Shown in pieces: positions 29,499 to 39,689 of a DNA stretch of 50,983 bases (the first letter of the stretch is position 1; each line of letters begins with the position of its first letter). Under the pieces are notes generated by a model. That model worked only from the letters and a program-made list of their open reading frames with translations. It ran no database searches and was not told the DNA's origin. The position numbers and the translations under genes are program-made. The stretch is from JAXMBX01 sp046349635 (GTDB taxonomy: Bacteria > Planctomycetota > Planctomycetia > Planctomycetales > Planctomycetaceae): contig JAXMBX010000038.1 of NCBI GenBank assembly GCA_046349635.1, positions 1 to 50,983 on the forward strand, read 5' to 3'.

Positions 29499-30380
29499 TC
29501 AGTCTTTGAGATCGGGGACATCGGGAATGCAACTGATGCGGAATCCCTGCACGCTGCCAAGGTCATCGGGTGCGTTGCACTCGCGGTCTGCCGAACGGCA
29601 ATAAGGCCCCTGCCGATCCCAGGCCCCGCCGCGCGAGGGATAGAGCGTTCCCTTGCGTTCCCCGGGAGGATCATCACCGCCGACGTATTTTCTGCCGTAC
29701 CAGCCCCGGCACCATTCGTAGACGTTGCCGTGCATATCGTGGAGGCCGAAGTTGTTGGGCTTTTTCAATCCGACCTTGTGGGCGTATTTTTCGAAGCGGG
29801 CGTTGCCGTCCTGGGTCAATCCGCCGTACCAGGCGTATTCGTAAAGGTCCTCCTGATTATCGCCGAAGCTGAAGCGGGTCGATGTTCCGGCGCGGCAGGC
29901 ATATTCCCATTGGGCCTCGGTGGGGAGATCATATCTCCAGGTGAGTGGGAGTCGGCCCGCCTTGCGTTCCTGTTCGGTGAATTTCTTGCAGAACTCGTGG
30001 CACTGCGTCCAATCGACAAACGTCGCCGGATAATCGTCTCCGTCTTCGACGTAGGCTTCTCCCTCCCAGGGAGACGTTTTCATCATCGCGGTCCATTGTC
30101 CCTGGGTGACTTCGGTCTTTCCGAGCCAGAATCCACGTGTGAGATTGACTTCGACCTGCCCTTCATCGGGATGCTTACCCGGTTCGTGCAGGGGGCTTCC
30201 CATTTTGAACCTGCCAGGAGGACACCAGACGAGAGTGAGTTTGAGACCGTTGTCGTTGCGGGTCTCGCCGGTGCGATGTCCGGCGAATTTGTCTGTGGCG
30301 AGATCATCCGCGAGTAGGTATGGGGATGTGAATACGATGAGTAACGTGACTGCGAGGAAAAGTGGAACGAATCGAAGCAT
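29499..30380 (-). CDS. exported SUMF1/formylglycine-generating-enzyme-like protein
   Basis: 293 residues with a signal peptide (MLRFVPLFLAVTLLIVFTS...LLAD, about 1-25), then the SUMF1 domain: LVWCPPGRFKMGSP, FWLGKTEVTQGQWTAMM, DLPTEAQWEYACRAGTSTRFSFGD, NNFGLHDMHGNVYEWCRGWYG, and SRGGAWDRQGPYCRSADRE. In true formylglycine-generating enzymes two cysteines near this last motif hold copper; here only the second (YCRSADR) remains and the first position is not Cys. It is therefore probably one of the many non-catalytic or binding SUMF1 proteins of planctomycetes rather than a sulfatase activator. No sulfatase is in the window. Intact frame. Confidence 0.85.
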   Translation of the reverse strand: MLRFVPLFLAVTLLIVFTSPYLLADDLATDKFAGHRTGETRNDNGLKLTLVWCPPGRFKMGSPLHEPGKHPDEGQVEVNLTRGFWLGKTEVTQGQWTAMMKTSPWEGEAYVEDGDDYPATFVDWTQCHEFCKKFTEQERKAGRLPLTWRYDLPTEAQWEYACRAGTSTRFSFGDNQEDLYEYAWYGGLTQDGNARFEKYAHKVGLKKPNNFGLHDMHGNVYEWCRGWYGRKYVGGDDPPGERKGTLYPSRGGAWDRQGPYCRSADRECNAPDDLGSVQGFRISCIPDVPDLKD

Positions 30381-30911
30381 GAAGAGAGCTCCACTGTTCG
30401 GATTCCGGTGTTCGGATTCGGTTGACCAAAAACAGGAGGATTGACCTGACGGATTCGATCATAGCGTGATTTTAATGTGGGGATCAGGGGGAGTTTGCCG
30501 GTTGAAGTTATTGCTTAACACCGGATGGAATCGAGGTTTGAGAGGATTTCCGGGAAATTTGAGAGTTTGGTCCAGACAAACGGCCGATGTTCTGCTAATA
30601 TTCTCTCAGTTTCATCTCCTGCCGTGCGGATCGCCGGTCACGGGGGATGACAGCCAGGCTTAACGGTTTATTTGGAGCGCCAGTTGTGCTCCTCCCCTTG
30701 GGTCCTGGAACCACGAGTTTCGATGAGACCTGAGGTGGGGTGGATCGCGGAATTATCCGCTGGATCCCGAGCCGATTGAGAATCGGCCCCCCTTGCCGTA
30801 TCGCCGAACACAACTGCGGAACGTGTCCGCGGAAATCCTGTCATGGGAACAGACGTGCTGTTTCCCGAGGATGAATCCGTGGCGCACAGAGTCCGCCATT
30901 AAGGAAGATTC
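30381..30911 (+). promoter_or_regulatory. long structured spacer / 5' leader of the DEAD-box helicase
   Basis: 531 bases without a gene. A possible extended -10 (TGCTAATAT, 30593-30601) would give a leader of about 300 bases. Downstream hairpins: GGAGC/GCTCC (30674-30692); GGATC-GCGGA-ATTA-TCCGC-TG-GATCC (30742-30767, 10 bp); GCCGATT-GAG-AATCGGC (30771-30787); and GGGAACAG with CTGTTTCCC (30845-30866). Then the Shine-Dalgarno AAGGAAG at 30900. Long folded leaders are typical of cold-induced RNA helicase genes; regulation here is inferred. Confidence 0.45.
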
Positions 30912-32540
30912 ATGAGTTTTGAGAAGTTTGGATTGGCCGCGCCGATTCTGCGCGCGGTGGCGGAAGAGGGTTACACACAGCCGACACCGATCCAGGGGGA
31001 AGCGATCCCCGTGGTGATGGAAGGGCGTGACGTGCTGGGATGTGCCCAGACAGGGACTGGAAAAAGCGCGGCGTTTGCGTTGCCGCTGTTGCATCGTCTG
31101 TCCGGCGGTGGGAATCCCCCGCGCGGCAGCGGACGGAAGATCCGGGTGCTGGTTCTGTCTCCGACGCGCGAGTTGGCGCTGCAGATTCAGCAGAGTTTCG
31201 CGACGTACGGCCGCGGGACGAGCCTGAAGACGCTGGTGATTTACGGCGGGGTGAGCCAGCTCAAGCAGACGAAGGCGCTGCAGCATGGGGTGGACATCCT
31301 CGTGGCGACGCCGGGGCGTCTGCTGGATCTGGGACAGCAGGGTTATGTGCAGTTGTCGAACGAGCAGAGCTTCGTGCTGGATGAAGCGGACCGGATGCTG
31401 GATATGGGCTTCATGCCGGACATTCAGCGGATCATCAATAAGTTGCCTAAGGACCGGCAGACGCTGCTGTTCTCCGCGACGATGCCGGCACCGATCGAGA
31501 AGCTGGCGCAGGAGATCCTGCGGGATCCGGTGCAGATCCGTCTGACTCCGGAACGCCCGACGACGGATTTGATTGAACAATCAGTGCATCACGTGTCGCA
31601 GTCGAAGAAGACGTCGCTGTTGACTAAACTGATGCGTCAGCCGGATGTGGCGCGGGCGATCGTGTTCACGCGGACGAAGTTCGCGGCGGACCGGGTGGCC
31701 CGGCAACTGGAGAAGGCGGGGGTCTCCGCCGATGCGATCCACGGAAACAAGAGCCAGAACCAGCGTCAGCGGACTTTGGAAGACTTCCGGAGTGACGTGA
31801 CGCAGGTGCTGGTGGCAACGGACGTCGCGGCGCGAGGGATCGATATCGACGCCATCACGCACGTGGTCAACTTCGACTTGCCGCACGAACCGGAGACCTA
31901 CGTCCACCGGATCGGCCGAACGGGTCGTGCGAACTCGACCGGGACGGCGATTGCCTTCTGTTCCTCCGCGGAACGGAGCCAGTTGAAGCAGATCGAGCGT
32001 CTGTTGAAAAAGGCGATTCCCGTGGCGGACCGGATTGAAGGGTTTGAGGAACTGGAACAGACGGAGAGCTCCGATGAGCAGTCGCAGCGCGGCGATCGAC
32101 GCCGCGGCGGACGGTTCAAGGAACGAAATCTGGAAGGCGTGGCCCGTCCGGAACGGGAACGCCGCGAAGGGGGTGAGGATCGCCGCCCCAAGCGGAATCG
32201 GGCCGAGGGAGAATCGCGCGGCAGCCGGGCGAGTGGCGCGGGTGGCCGGTTCGCGAAAGGCAAAAAGAAATCGAGCTGGCAGGAAATCCAGTTCCGCGGG
32301 AAGCCCAAGCCTCAGAAGCAGGCGGAGCGTCCGGCATTGCCGAAGCCCGTTCCGCAGGATGACCGGGTCTCCGTGAGCCAGTTTTCCGCACCCGTCGAAA
32401 CCCAAGTGGCCGAGCGGAAAGTGCAGGGGGAACGGCGACAGGAAGGGAAACCGGGAGCCTATTTGTCGCGCGAGGAACACATTAAACGGCGTCAACGGCG
32501 GAGGAAGAAGGGGCCTGGCAAGACGGTCAGTGCCCAGTAA
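30912..32540 (+). CDS. rhlE: DEAD-box RNA helicase, RhlE-type
   Basis: 542 residues. An ATP-dependent RNA helicase of ribosome assembly or RNA turnover. Motifs in order: Q motif PTPIQGEAIP (24-33), Walker A AQTGTGKS (45-52), PTRELALQ (84-91), TPGRLLDL (133-140), DEAD (157-160), SAT (188-190), then in lobe 2 HGNKSQNQRQRTLEDFR, ATDVAARGIDID and HRIGRTGR. The C-terminal roughly 170 residues are a basic Arg/Lys/Gly-rich tail (RRGGRFKERN, GGRFAKGKKKSSW), usual for RhlE and probably RNA-binding. Good Shine-Dalgarno; perfect terminator just after the stop; monocistronic. Frame intact. Confidence 0.94.
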   Translation: MSFEKFGLAAPILRAVAEEGYTQPTPIQGEAIPVVMEGRDVLGCAQTGTGKSAAFALPLLHRLSGGGNPPRGSGRKIRVLVLSPTRELALQIQQSFATYGRGTSLKTLVIYGGVSQLKQTKALQHGVDILVATPGRLLDLGQQGYVQLSNEQSFVLDEADRMLDMGFMPDIQRIINKLPKDRQTLLFSATMPAPIEKLAQEILRDPVQIRLTPERPTTDLIEQSVHHVSQSKKTSLLTKLMRQPDVARAIVFTRTKFAADRVARQLEKAGVSADAIHGNKSQNQRQRTLEDFRSDVTQVLVATDVAARGIDIDAITHVVNFDLPHEPETYVHRIGRTGRANSTGTAIAFCSSAERSQLKQIERLLKKAIPVADRIEGFEELEQTESSDEQSQRGDRRRGGRFKERNLEGVARPERERREGGEDRRPKRNRAEGESRGSRASGAGGRFAKGKKKSSWQEIQFRGKPKPQKQAERPALPKPVPQDDRVSVSQFSAPVETQVAERKVQGERRQEGKPGAYLSREEHIKRRQRRRKKGPGKTVSAQ

Positions 32541-32573
32541 CGACTTCCGTTCAGTTTGCGGTATCGATTTTGC

Positions 32574-32609
32574 GAGACCGGCAGGAAAGACCTGCCGGTC
32601 TCTTTTTTT
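32574..32609 (+). terminator. intrinsic terminator of rhlE
   Basis: GAGACCGGCAGG (32574-32585) pairs perfectly with CCTGCCGGTCTC (32591-32602), a 12-bp stem with a 5-base AAAGA loop, followed by seven T. It is a textbook rho-independent terminator 34 bases after the stop. Confidence 0.95.
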
Positions 32610-32653
32610 GCAGGATTTGAAGGGGGCTGAATGCAGTTTTTGCAACGCGAGAT

Positions 32654-32684
32654 TCTGACAGTGAAAAATCTGACCGTGCAAAAA
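32654..32684 (+). repeat. imperfect 15-16 base tandem repeat
   Basis: TCTGACAGTGAAAAA is followed directly by TCTGACCGTGCAAAAA, about 170-200 bases before the VIT/vWA gene. It could be a double binding site; an inverted TTTTTGCA lies just upstream. Confidence 0.4.
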
Positions 32685-32851
32685 TCCGGGAACTTTTGGA
32701 GAAGTGAAGGGCGTCCAAGATCCTGACGCGGGAATTCTGAGATGGATGAATCCCGGGTTTAAAAATCCCCTATTGAAAAAAACGGGGGCGGTCAGATCAT
32801 CAAAGGCACGCAGAGCAACAGAAACAGGATGTGTTCTGGAGGAGAATTCTC

Positions 32852-35114
32852 ATGAGCAGTACGTACGGTCGGTGGCTGGTGATCTGTCTGTTGCTGGGAA
32901 TCAAAGTGGCCTCCGCCCAGATCGTGATTCCGGAACCTCCCGGTCGGCCTCGTCCGCCAGTGGTCGCAAACCCGCCGGTTTGGAATAACGAATACCGCGT
33001 GAAGGAATGGAATGTTCACGTGCGGGTGCAGGACCAGATGGCCCGCGTGCAGATGACGCAGGTGATCCACAATCCGCAGAGCAGCCCGATGGAGGCCCGG
33101 ATTCTGTTTCCCCTCCCGGACCAGGCAGTGGTGCAGGGGTTGACGCTCCTGGTTGACGGCCAGGAGTTGCCCGGCAAGCTGATGACGAAAGAAGAAGCGC
33201 GGCGGATTTATGAAGAGATCGTGCGGCGGCGGAAAGATCCGGCGTTGCTGGAATTCGTCGGGCAGGGGAGTTACCAGACGAACGTGTTTCCGATCCCCGC
33301 ACAGGGGACGCGAAAAGTGGAGATCCGTTACGGGCAGTTGCTGAAAAAAGATCAGGGGCTGACGGACGTAGCGATCCCGCTGGCAGGGGCACGGCACGGA
33401 CGTCACGCGCTGGAAAAACTGGCGATCGAAGTCCAACTGGAGACCACGCAGCCCCTCAAATCGATTTACAGTTCGACGCATTCCCCGGACATCAAGCGGA
33501 CGGACGACCGCCACGCCACCTGCAAGCTGGAAATGACGCAGGTGGAAAACCCGCAGGATTTCCGGTTGCTGTTCAGCACGGCCAGCGGGGGGGTGGGGCT
33601 GAGCCTGGCGGGATACCGACCGGAAGAAGGGGACGAAGGATATTTCCTGCTGCTGGCGGATCCGGAGTTTGGAAGCGGGGCGAATGTGCCCCACGTGCCG
33701 AAAACGATGGTTTACGTGCTGGATCGCTCGGGGAGCATGAGCGGGGAGAAGATCAAGCAGGCCCGGGAGGCGCTGAAGTTCCTGGTGGAACGGCTGCAGC
33801 CGGGGGATACGTTCAACATCGTGGCGTATGACTCGGAGATTGAGAGTTTCAAGCCGGAATTGCAAAAGGTGGATGCCAACACGCTCCAGGCGGCGAAAGG
33901 GTTTATTGACGGGATTCACTCGGGGGGAAGCACGAACATTGATGGAGCACTCGCGACGGCGCTGAAGATGATTCCGCAGGCCCAGGGACCGACATTTGTG
34001 CTGTTCTTCACCGACGGCTTGCCGACTGTGGGAGAGATGAACGAACTGAAGATCGCGCAGCATGTGAAGGAATTGAACGTCCACAAGGCGCGCATCTTCA
34101 ACTTCGGAGTCGGTTACGACGTGAACAGCCGGTTGCTGGATCGATTGTCCCGCGAGCAACGGGGACAGTCGATTTATGTTAGGCCGAATGAGAATATCGA
34201 ATCGTCGGTGGCGTCGTTATATGCCCGGATCGGAGAACCTTTACTGTCGGATTTGAAGGTGGCGTTGGATTTCGCGGAGAAGCCGGCGGCCGGAATGAAC
34301 GCAGTATCACGGACCTATCCGCGCGAGATTTCGGAACTGTTCCGGGGAGAGCAGTTGGTGTGGGTGGGGCGCTACAAGCCGAGCGGCGCGGTGACAGTGA
34401 ACCTGACGGGACGGGTCGGGAGCGAGCCGAAGAGTTACACGCTGACGGCAGAGCTGCCGAAAAAATCGACGGATGAGAAGTGGGGATTTATCGCCAAGCT
34501 GTGGGCGACGCGGCGAATTGGAGAGTTGATCGACCAGTTGGACCTGAACGGGAAAAACCAGGAATTGATCGACGAGCTGGTGCAGTTGTCGCTGAAGTAC
34601 GGAATCATGACGCCGTATACGTCATTCCTGGCGGAAGAAGACGTGCGCCTGTCGGATGGACGGGGGAATACGATGCAGGCCGGGGAACGGGCACGGATGT
34701 TGAATGAATCGTCCGGGGCAAGCGGGTTTGAACAGCGGAGGTACAAGGGTGAACTGCAAAGTTCGAAAATGGCTCCGGCGATGGGGAGGACAATTCGCGA
34801 GAAAAGCCGGAAGCAACATGAGCCTGGGGGTTGCCGCTCGGTCTCAGGCTTCGTCCTCTGCACCTCTTTCGGAGTCGAAAGACAAGGAGACTCTGCGACA
34901 GGTGGGACAGCGGAGCTTCTATCTGAAGCAAGGGAAATGGCTGGATGCGGAACTGACGGAGGAGAGTATCCCCAAGGCGACCAAAGTGACGCAGTACTCC
35001 AAGGAATGGTTCGACCTGGCGGAAGAAGCCATGGGACATACGCCCTGCCTGGCAGAAGGAGAGGTGGTCGTGAAACGGTCCAAGGTGTATCACGTCGTTC
35101 CGGCAATGCCGTAA
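32852..35114 (+). CDS. exported VIT and vWA domain protein (C-terminus frameshifted)
   Basis: About 753 residues. Start MSSTYGRWLV at 32852 is fixed by GGAGGAGA just upstream; the signal peptide ends at KVASA. The VIT domain (about 45-170) shows VHNPQSSP-type and ILFPLPDQAVVQGLTL strands and the EEARRIYEEIVRRRKDPALLE helix. The vWA domain (about 285-450) has a full metal site: D291-S293-S295 in VLDRSGSMSG, T in GGSTNIDGAL and D in FFTDGLPT. A helical region (KLWATRRIGELIDQL, LSLKYGIMTPYTSFL) follows. The frame breaks near 34800; the tail resumes as ETLRQVGQRSFYLKQGKW and ends VYHVVPAMP at 35114. This is the inter-alpha-trypsin inhibitor-like family common in planctomycetes; probably a periplasmic or surface adhesion or assembly factor. 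Precise role unknown. Confidence 0.88.
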
Positions 35115-35192
35115 GTGTCCAGTCTGAGAGGCGACTTCGTGGCTCTCGCTCGTATAATGACCGGAGAAAGGTCATGACGAGAGGGGGCCACG

Positions 35193-37564
35193 ATGGGACG
35201 TGCATTAAACCCGGAACACGCGCTGCAACTGCAGATTGAAGGGATGCATTGCGCGAGTTGCGTGCGGCGGGTCGAAGAGGCGCTGAAGTCGGTCCCGCAG
35301 GTGACTGATGCCGCGGTGAACCTGGCGACGCGAGAAGGGCGGGTTTCGTACGCCGGGGATGCTCCGGCGGCCGACGAACTGGTCGCCGCAGTCCGCAAGG
35401 CGGGGTACGAAGCCGTTCCGATCGCCAAGGAAGTCCGCGTCGCCGAGGAGGATCCGAAACAAGCGGCTGCGTTTCGGGAGCAAAAGCAGCGGCTGATCGT
35501 GGCGGCGATCTGCACGGTGCCGATTTTCATCGTCAGCATGTTTCATCTGCACTTTCCCGGTTCGGACCTGGTGCAGTTTGCGCTGAGCCTGCCGGTGATT
35601 TTGTATGCGGGGCGGGAGTTTTACGTGCGGGGGATTCCCGCGCTGCTGCGCGGCCGGGCGGACATGGATTCGCTGGTGGCACTGGGGACGGGGAGCGCAT
35701 TTCTGGCGAGTGTTGTGGCGACATTTGCCCCATGGTTGTGGACATCGATCGGGCAGGAACCGCATCTGTACTATGAAGCGGCAACGGTGATCACGGTGTT
35801 CGTGTTGCTGGGGCGGATGCTGGAAGCACGGGCGCGTGGAGAAGCGTCGCAGGCGATTCGGAAGCTGATCGGACTGCAAGCCAAGACGGCGCGAGTCTTG
35901 ACCGCGAGTGGAGAGCGAGAAGTGTCTCTGCAGGAGGTCCAGCGGGGAGATGTGCTGGTGATTCGGCCCGGGGAACGGATTCCAGTCGATGGAGAGGTGA
36001 CGACCGGGAATTCCTACGTCGATGAATCAATGTTGACAGGAGAACCGGTGGCGGTCAGGAAACAGGCCGGGGACCGGGTCGTCAGTGGGACGTTGAATCA
36101 GACGGGGAGTTTTCAGTTTCGGGCGACCGAGGTGGGGGGAGAAACGGTCCTGCAGCGGATTGTCCACGCGGTGCAGGAGGCGCAGGGATCGAAAGCCCCG
36201 ATTGCGAAGCTGGCGGATACGATCAGCAGTTACTTCGTGCCGGCGGTCCTGGCGATTGCCATCGTCGCGTTTTTCGCGTGGTGGATGTGGAGTCCTGTGG
36301 AGCAGGGGTTTGCCTGGGGGCTGACCGCAGCGGTGGGGGTGTTGATCGTCGCGTGTCCCTGTGCGTTGGGGCTGGCGACGCCGACGGCGATCATTGTCGC
36401 AACGGGGCGTGGGGCTGAACTGGGGATTTTCTACAAGTCCGCGGAAGCACTGCAAAAGCTGACGCAGGTACGGACGGTCCTGCTGGATAAGACCGGGACG
36501 ATCACGGCCGGAAAGCCGGAGGTGACGGCGACCTGGAGGGCGGAATCGATTTCTGAGCGGGAATTGCTCCGGCTGGCGGGGAGCGTGGAGTTTCACTCGG
36601 AGCATCCACTGGGGGCCGCGATCGTACGGCGTGCGCGAAAGGAATTTTCCTCGTTGCCGGAAGCGGAACAGTTTGAGACGACCTCCGGAGAAGGGGTTTC
36701 CGGAGTAGTCGAGGGGCAGATGGTGCAGATCGGCAATCGCGCGTTTCTGGAACGGCAGCAGATCGACGTGGGGATTGCTGGACGAGGCGGAGCGACGCGC
36801 GGAGGGGATGCACGCCCGTCCTGGTGGCAGTCAACGGGCGTGCCGCCGGGGTGATCAGCATCGCCGATCCGATCAAGTCCGGAGCGCGTGAGCAGATGGA
36901 ACGGCTGCGGCGGGTGGGGCTGTCCGTGGGGATGGTGACGGGAGACAACCAGGAGACGGCGTTCCGGATCGGCGAGCGAGTGGGAATCAGCAAGGAAGAG
37001 ATCCGGGCCGAGGTCTTGCCGCTGGACAAGGGAAAGATTGTCCGGGAGTTCCAGCAGAACGGCCGGAAAGTGTCGATGGTGGGAGACGGGATCAATGATG
37101 CACCGGCCTTGGCGGCGGCGGACGTGGGAATTGCGATGTCGACGGGGACGGACATTGCGCTGGAGGCGGCGGAGGTGACGATTCCCGGCGAGAGGTTGGA
37201 AACGCTGGTGCAGACATTTCAACTGGCGGACCGGACGATGCGAATCATCCGGGGAAACCTGTTCCTGGCGTTTGTGTACAACGTGTTGTGCATTCCGCTG
37301 GCCGCGGGGGTGTGGTATCGGAGCTTCGGGTTGTGGCTGACGCCGATGTTCGCGGGGGCCGCGATGGCGTTGAGCAGCGTCTCCGTCGTGCTGAACAGCC
37401 TGCGGCTGAGGCGTTTTGCCAAGGGAGAACGGAGCGAAAAGCAGGCGGTCGAATTACCCTCCGCAGCGGTACCTCCGTTGGTCTCCCTGACGCTTCCCAC
37501 TTCGCAGCTGAAACGGGAGGATGACGTTCCGGCCCCGGCGAAAACACCCGCAGAGCGGCAGTGA
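35193..37564 (+). CDS. copA: copper-translocating P1B-type ATPase (frameshifted)
   Basis: About 790 residues; exports Cu(I) (or Ag(I)). N-terminal heavy-metal domain with GMHCASC (C20, C23); TM helices; the phosphatase motif LTGEPV near residue 280; ion-binding CPC at 388-390 in VACPCALGLATPTA; phosphorylation site D432 in DKTGT; HP in HSEHPLGAA; ATP-binding and hinge VGDGINDAPALAAADVGIAM; and a final TM pair. Two one-base shifts between 36770 and 36825 break the frame in the nucleotide-binding domain; three frames together give DEAERRAEGMHA and LVAVNGRAAGVISIADP, so nothing is missing. It begins 78 bases after the VIT/vWA gene on the same strand. No copper regulator or chaperone is adjacent. 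Confidence 0.92.
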
Positions 37565-37652
37565 ATGGAACGGGCAGCGTTTCGCGGCTAAGCTGGGTGA
37601 TCGCTGTTGAATGTCTCCCGTTGCATTTCCACTCGCGAAGAGGTTTGAGTCG

Positions 37653-38865
37653 ATGAATCACCGCCTGTTGCTGGTTGGCCTGTGTCTAGGGTTGTCGTGT
37701 GGGCTGGTGTTTCGTGCGCCCCAGGCTGTGAGCGCGCGAGAAAACACGGGGTCGCAAAATCATCTGATGCCGGAAGAGATCAGCGAGGGGTGGATCCAAC
37801 TGTTCGATGGGGAGAGCCTGTTCGGATGGAAGGGAACGCCGGGGATTGACTGGCGGGTGGAAGAGGGAGAGATCCGGGCGGAGAAGGGGCCGATCGGCGG
37901 GCTGTTCACAAATATGGAGTTTGCGAACTATGAATTGAAATGCGATTTCAAGATCGATGCGACGACGAACAGCGCGGTGTTTGTGCATTCGATTTTCGAT
38001 CCGCAGAATCCGGTCAAAGAGTGTTACGAAGTCAATTTGTGCGATCAGCATCCGAAATTCAAAACGGGGGGAATCGTGGGAATCGCCCCGCCGCAACATT
38101 TTGTTCCGGGAGCAGGTGGCTGGAAGCAGATGCATCTGACGGTGCGCGGTCCCAAGGTGCAGGTGAAAATCGACCGGGAGCTGGTGCTGGACTTCGAGGG
38201 AAAAGGGGACCAGGCGCGGCACGTGGGGCTGATCGGCTTGCAGAAGAATGTCGGCGCCGTAGCGTTCCGGAATATTTTCCTGAAGCCGTTGGACCAGAAA
38301 CAACTGTTCAACGGCAAGGACCTGACGGGATGGCACCTGACGCCGGGGGGGAAGAGTACGTTCACCGCCGAGGAGGGGGCGATTCATGTCAAGAATGGGC
38401 GGGGATACCTGGAGTCGGACGGAACCTGGAAAGACTTCATTCTGCAGGCGGAGATTTTTTCGAATGGGGAGCATCTGAACAGCGGGATCTTCTTCCGGTC
38501 GATCAAGGCGACGGAGAAACTCCCGGCAGAGGGGTACGAGGCGCAGGTCCGAAATGAATGGAAAGGTTCAGACCGGACGAAGCCGGTCGATTTCGGTACG
38601 GGGGCGATTTACCGCCGGATCGCGACGCGCAAGGTGGTGTCGAGCGATTTCGAGTGGTTCACGATGACCGTTGCCGCGCGGGTCCGCAGATCAGCGTCTG
38701 GGTGAATGGCTATCCCGTGACAGACTGGATCGATACGCGGGCACCCAATGAGAACCCGCGCAATGGCCTGCGGACGGAAGCGGACACCTGATGATCCAGG
38801 GACACGATCCGACGACGGACTTGAAGTTCCGTAAACTGCGGATTGAAGAGTTGCCGGGGAAGTAA
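37653..38865 (+). CDS. secreted DUF1080 (3-keto-disaccharide hydrolase) protein, two domains (frameshifted end)
   Basis: About 403 residues. Start MNHRLLLVGLCLGLSCGL at 37653 gives a signal peptide. Two tandem DUF1080 beta-jelly-roll domains: the first opens EGWIQLFDGESLFGWKG (about 45) with YELKCDFKIDATTNSAVFVHS, the second opens QKQLFNGKDLTGWHLTPGG (about 225) with FILQAEIFSNGEHLNSGIFFRS and YEAQVRNEW. This family hydrolyses 3-keto glycosides in planctomycetes and Bacteroidetes and is greatly expanded there. Frame changes near 38680 and 38780 separate PQISVWVNGYPVTDWIDTR and DPTTDLKFRKLRIEELPGK from the main body. It ends 6 bases from the convergent gene on the other strand. Confidence 0.87.
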
Positions 38866-38871
38866 CGGCGC

Positions 38872-39642
38872 TTACACGGTCGGCTGCAGGTTGCCGATGA
38901 GGTTTGCCAGCTCGGAGAGCGGGGAAAGTTTGGAAACGACGCGGGAAACTCCGCGGGACTTCCAGACTGTCTCCTGGTCGGAGTGGGAAAATCCTCGCAG
39001 GCCCAAAATGGTTGCCTGAGGAAACTCCTGGCGGAGACGGAGGCATGCCTCGGCCCGTGGATCGCACTCAGGGTCGAGGTCGAAGAGGATCAGATCGGGT
39101 GCGGAAGGATTGAGCGCCATGCCCCACGAGCGGCAGAGATGGGAGAGGAAATCGGCGTAGGTCCGATCGGGGCTGTCCACGCGGACGGTCAGTGCGGATT
39201 GAAAAGGGGAGGAGGCATAATCCTGGGCGAAGATTTCCTCCCGGCTGCCCGTCAAGGGAAGGAGGGAAATGTCGCCGAGACTCAGGGCGCGCAATTCCTG
39301 GCGGAGTCGAGGGAGAAATCTCCAGGCTGGGACACGACAGCCGGGGGGCCAGAGGTCGCGGGTACGACCGTCCGCATCGCACCAGGCACCGTAACAGCAG
39401 ATCCAGCGCGTCAGGGGGGCGAGGCGAATCAGGCGGTCGATCGTGTGCGGGGAATACTCATCGGGCCAAGATTGTGCGACGAGCATCAGGTCAGGAAACG
39501 ATGCGTCTCGAAGGGAGGAAAGCAGTTCCTGTCCGTCGGGAAGAAATTCTCCGGAAAAGGGAGTGGTCTCCTCCAGCCCTTCGCGCTGCAGCGCGAGGAA
39601 TTCCGAACGAGACCAATTCCCAAGCCAGCCGATTCTGAGCAT
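38872..39642 (-). CDS. receiver-like (REC-fold) protein of unknown function
   Basis: About 256 residues from MLRIGWLGNWSRSEF at 39642. It seems to hold two receiver-like halves: an N-terminal one with SFPDLMLVAQSWPDEYS and a C-terminal one with APDLILFDLDPECDPRAEACLRL, QATILGLRGFSHSDQETVWKSRGVSRVVSKLSPLSELANLI, the last part matching the beta4-alpha5 end of response regulators. No DNA-binding domain is seen. It is the last gene after the export protein (47 bases between), so it may regulate or serve polysaccharide synthesis. Frame intact. The receiver assignment is from pattern only. Confidence 0.6.
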   Translation of the reverse strand: MLRIGWLGNWSRSEFLALQREGLEETTPFSGEFLPDGQELLSSLRDASFPDLMLVAQSWPDEYSPHTIDRLIRLAPLTRWICCYGAWCDADGRTRDLWPPGCRVPAWRFLPRLRQELRALSLGDISLLPLTGSREEIFAQDYASSPFQSALTVRVDSPDRTYADFLSHLCRSWGMALNPSAPDLILFDLDPECDPRAEACLRLRQEFPQATILGLRGFSHSDQETVWKSRGVSRVVSKLSPLSELANLIGNLQPTV

Positions 39643-39689
39643 GTGTTCCCCTGATTCAACAGGCAAAGTTGACGCCAGAGGGAAGTATT

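Larger units (their letters stand above)
32541..32851. other. spacer between helicase and VIT/vWA genes
   Basis: No gene seen. It contains the helicase terminator, a short imperfect tandem repeat at 32654-32684, and the strong GGAGGAGA Shine-Dalgarno of the next gene. Confidence 0.5.

Noticed and set aside
32792..34159. Minus-strand open frame of 455 codons opposite the VIT/vWA gene
   Set aside because: His/Arg/Gln-rich shadow composition; the plus strand has a complete vWA metal site and a strong ribosome-binding site.
36770..37564. A separate second ATPase gene starting near 36824
   Set aside because: The fragment lacks the metal-binding, CPC and phosphorylation sites and continues the same copper ATPase after a frameshift.
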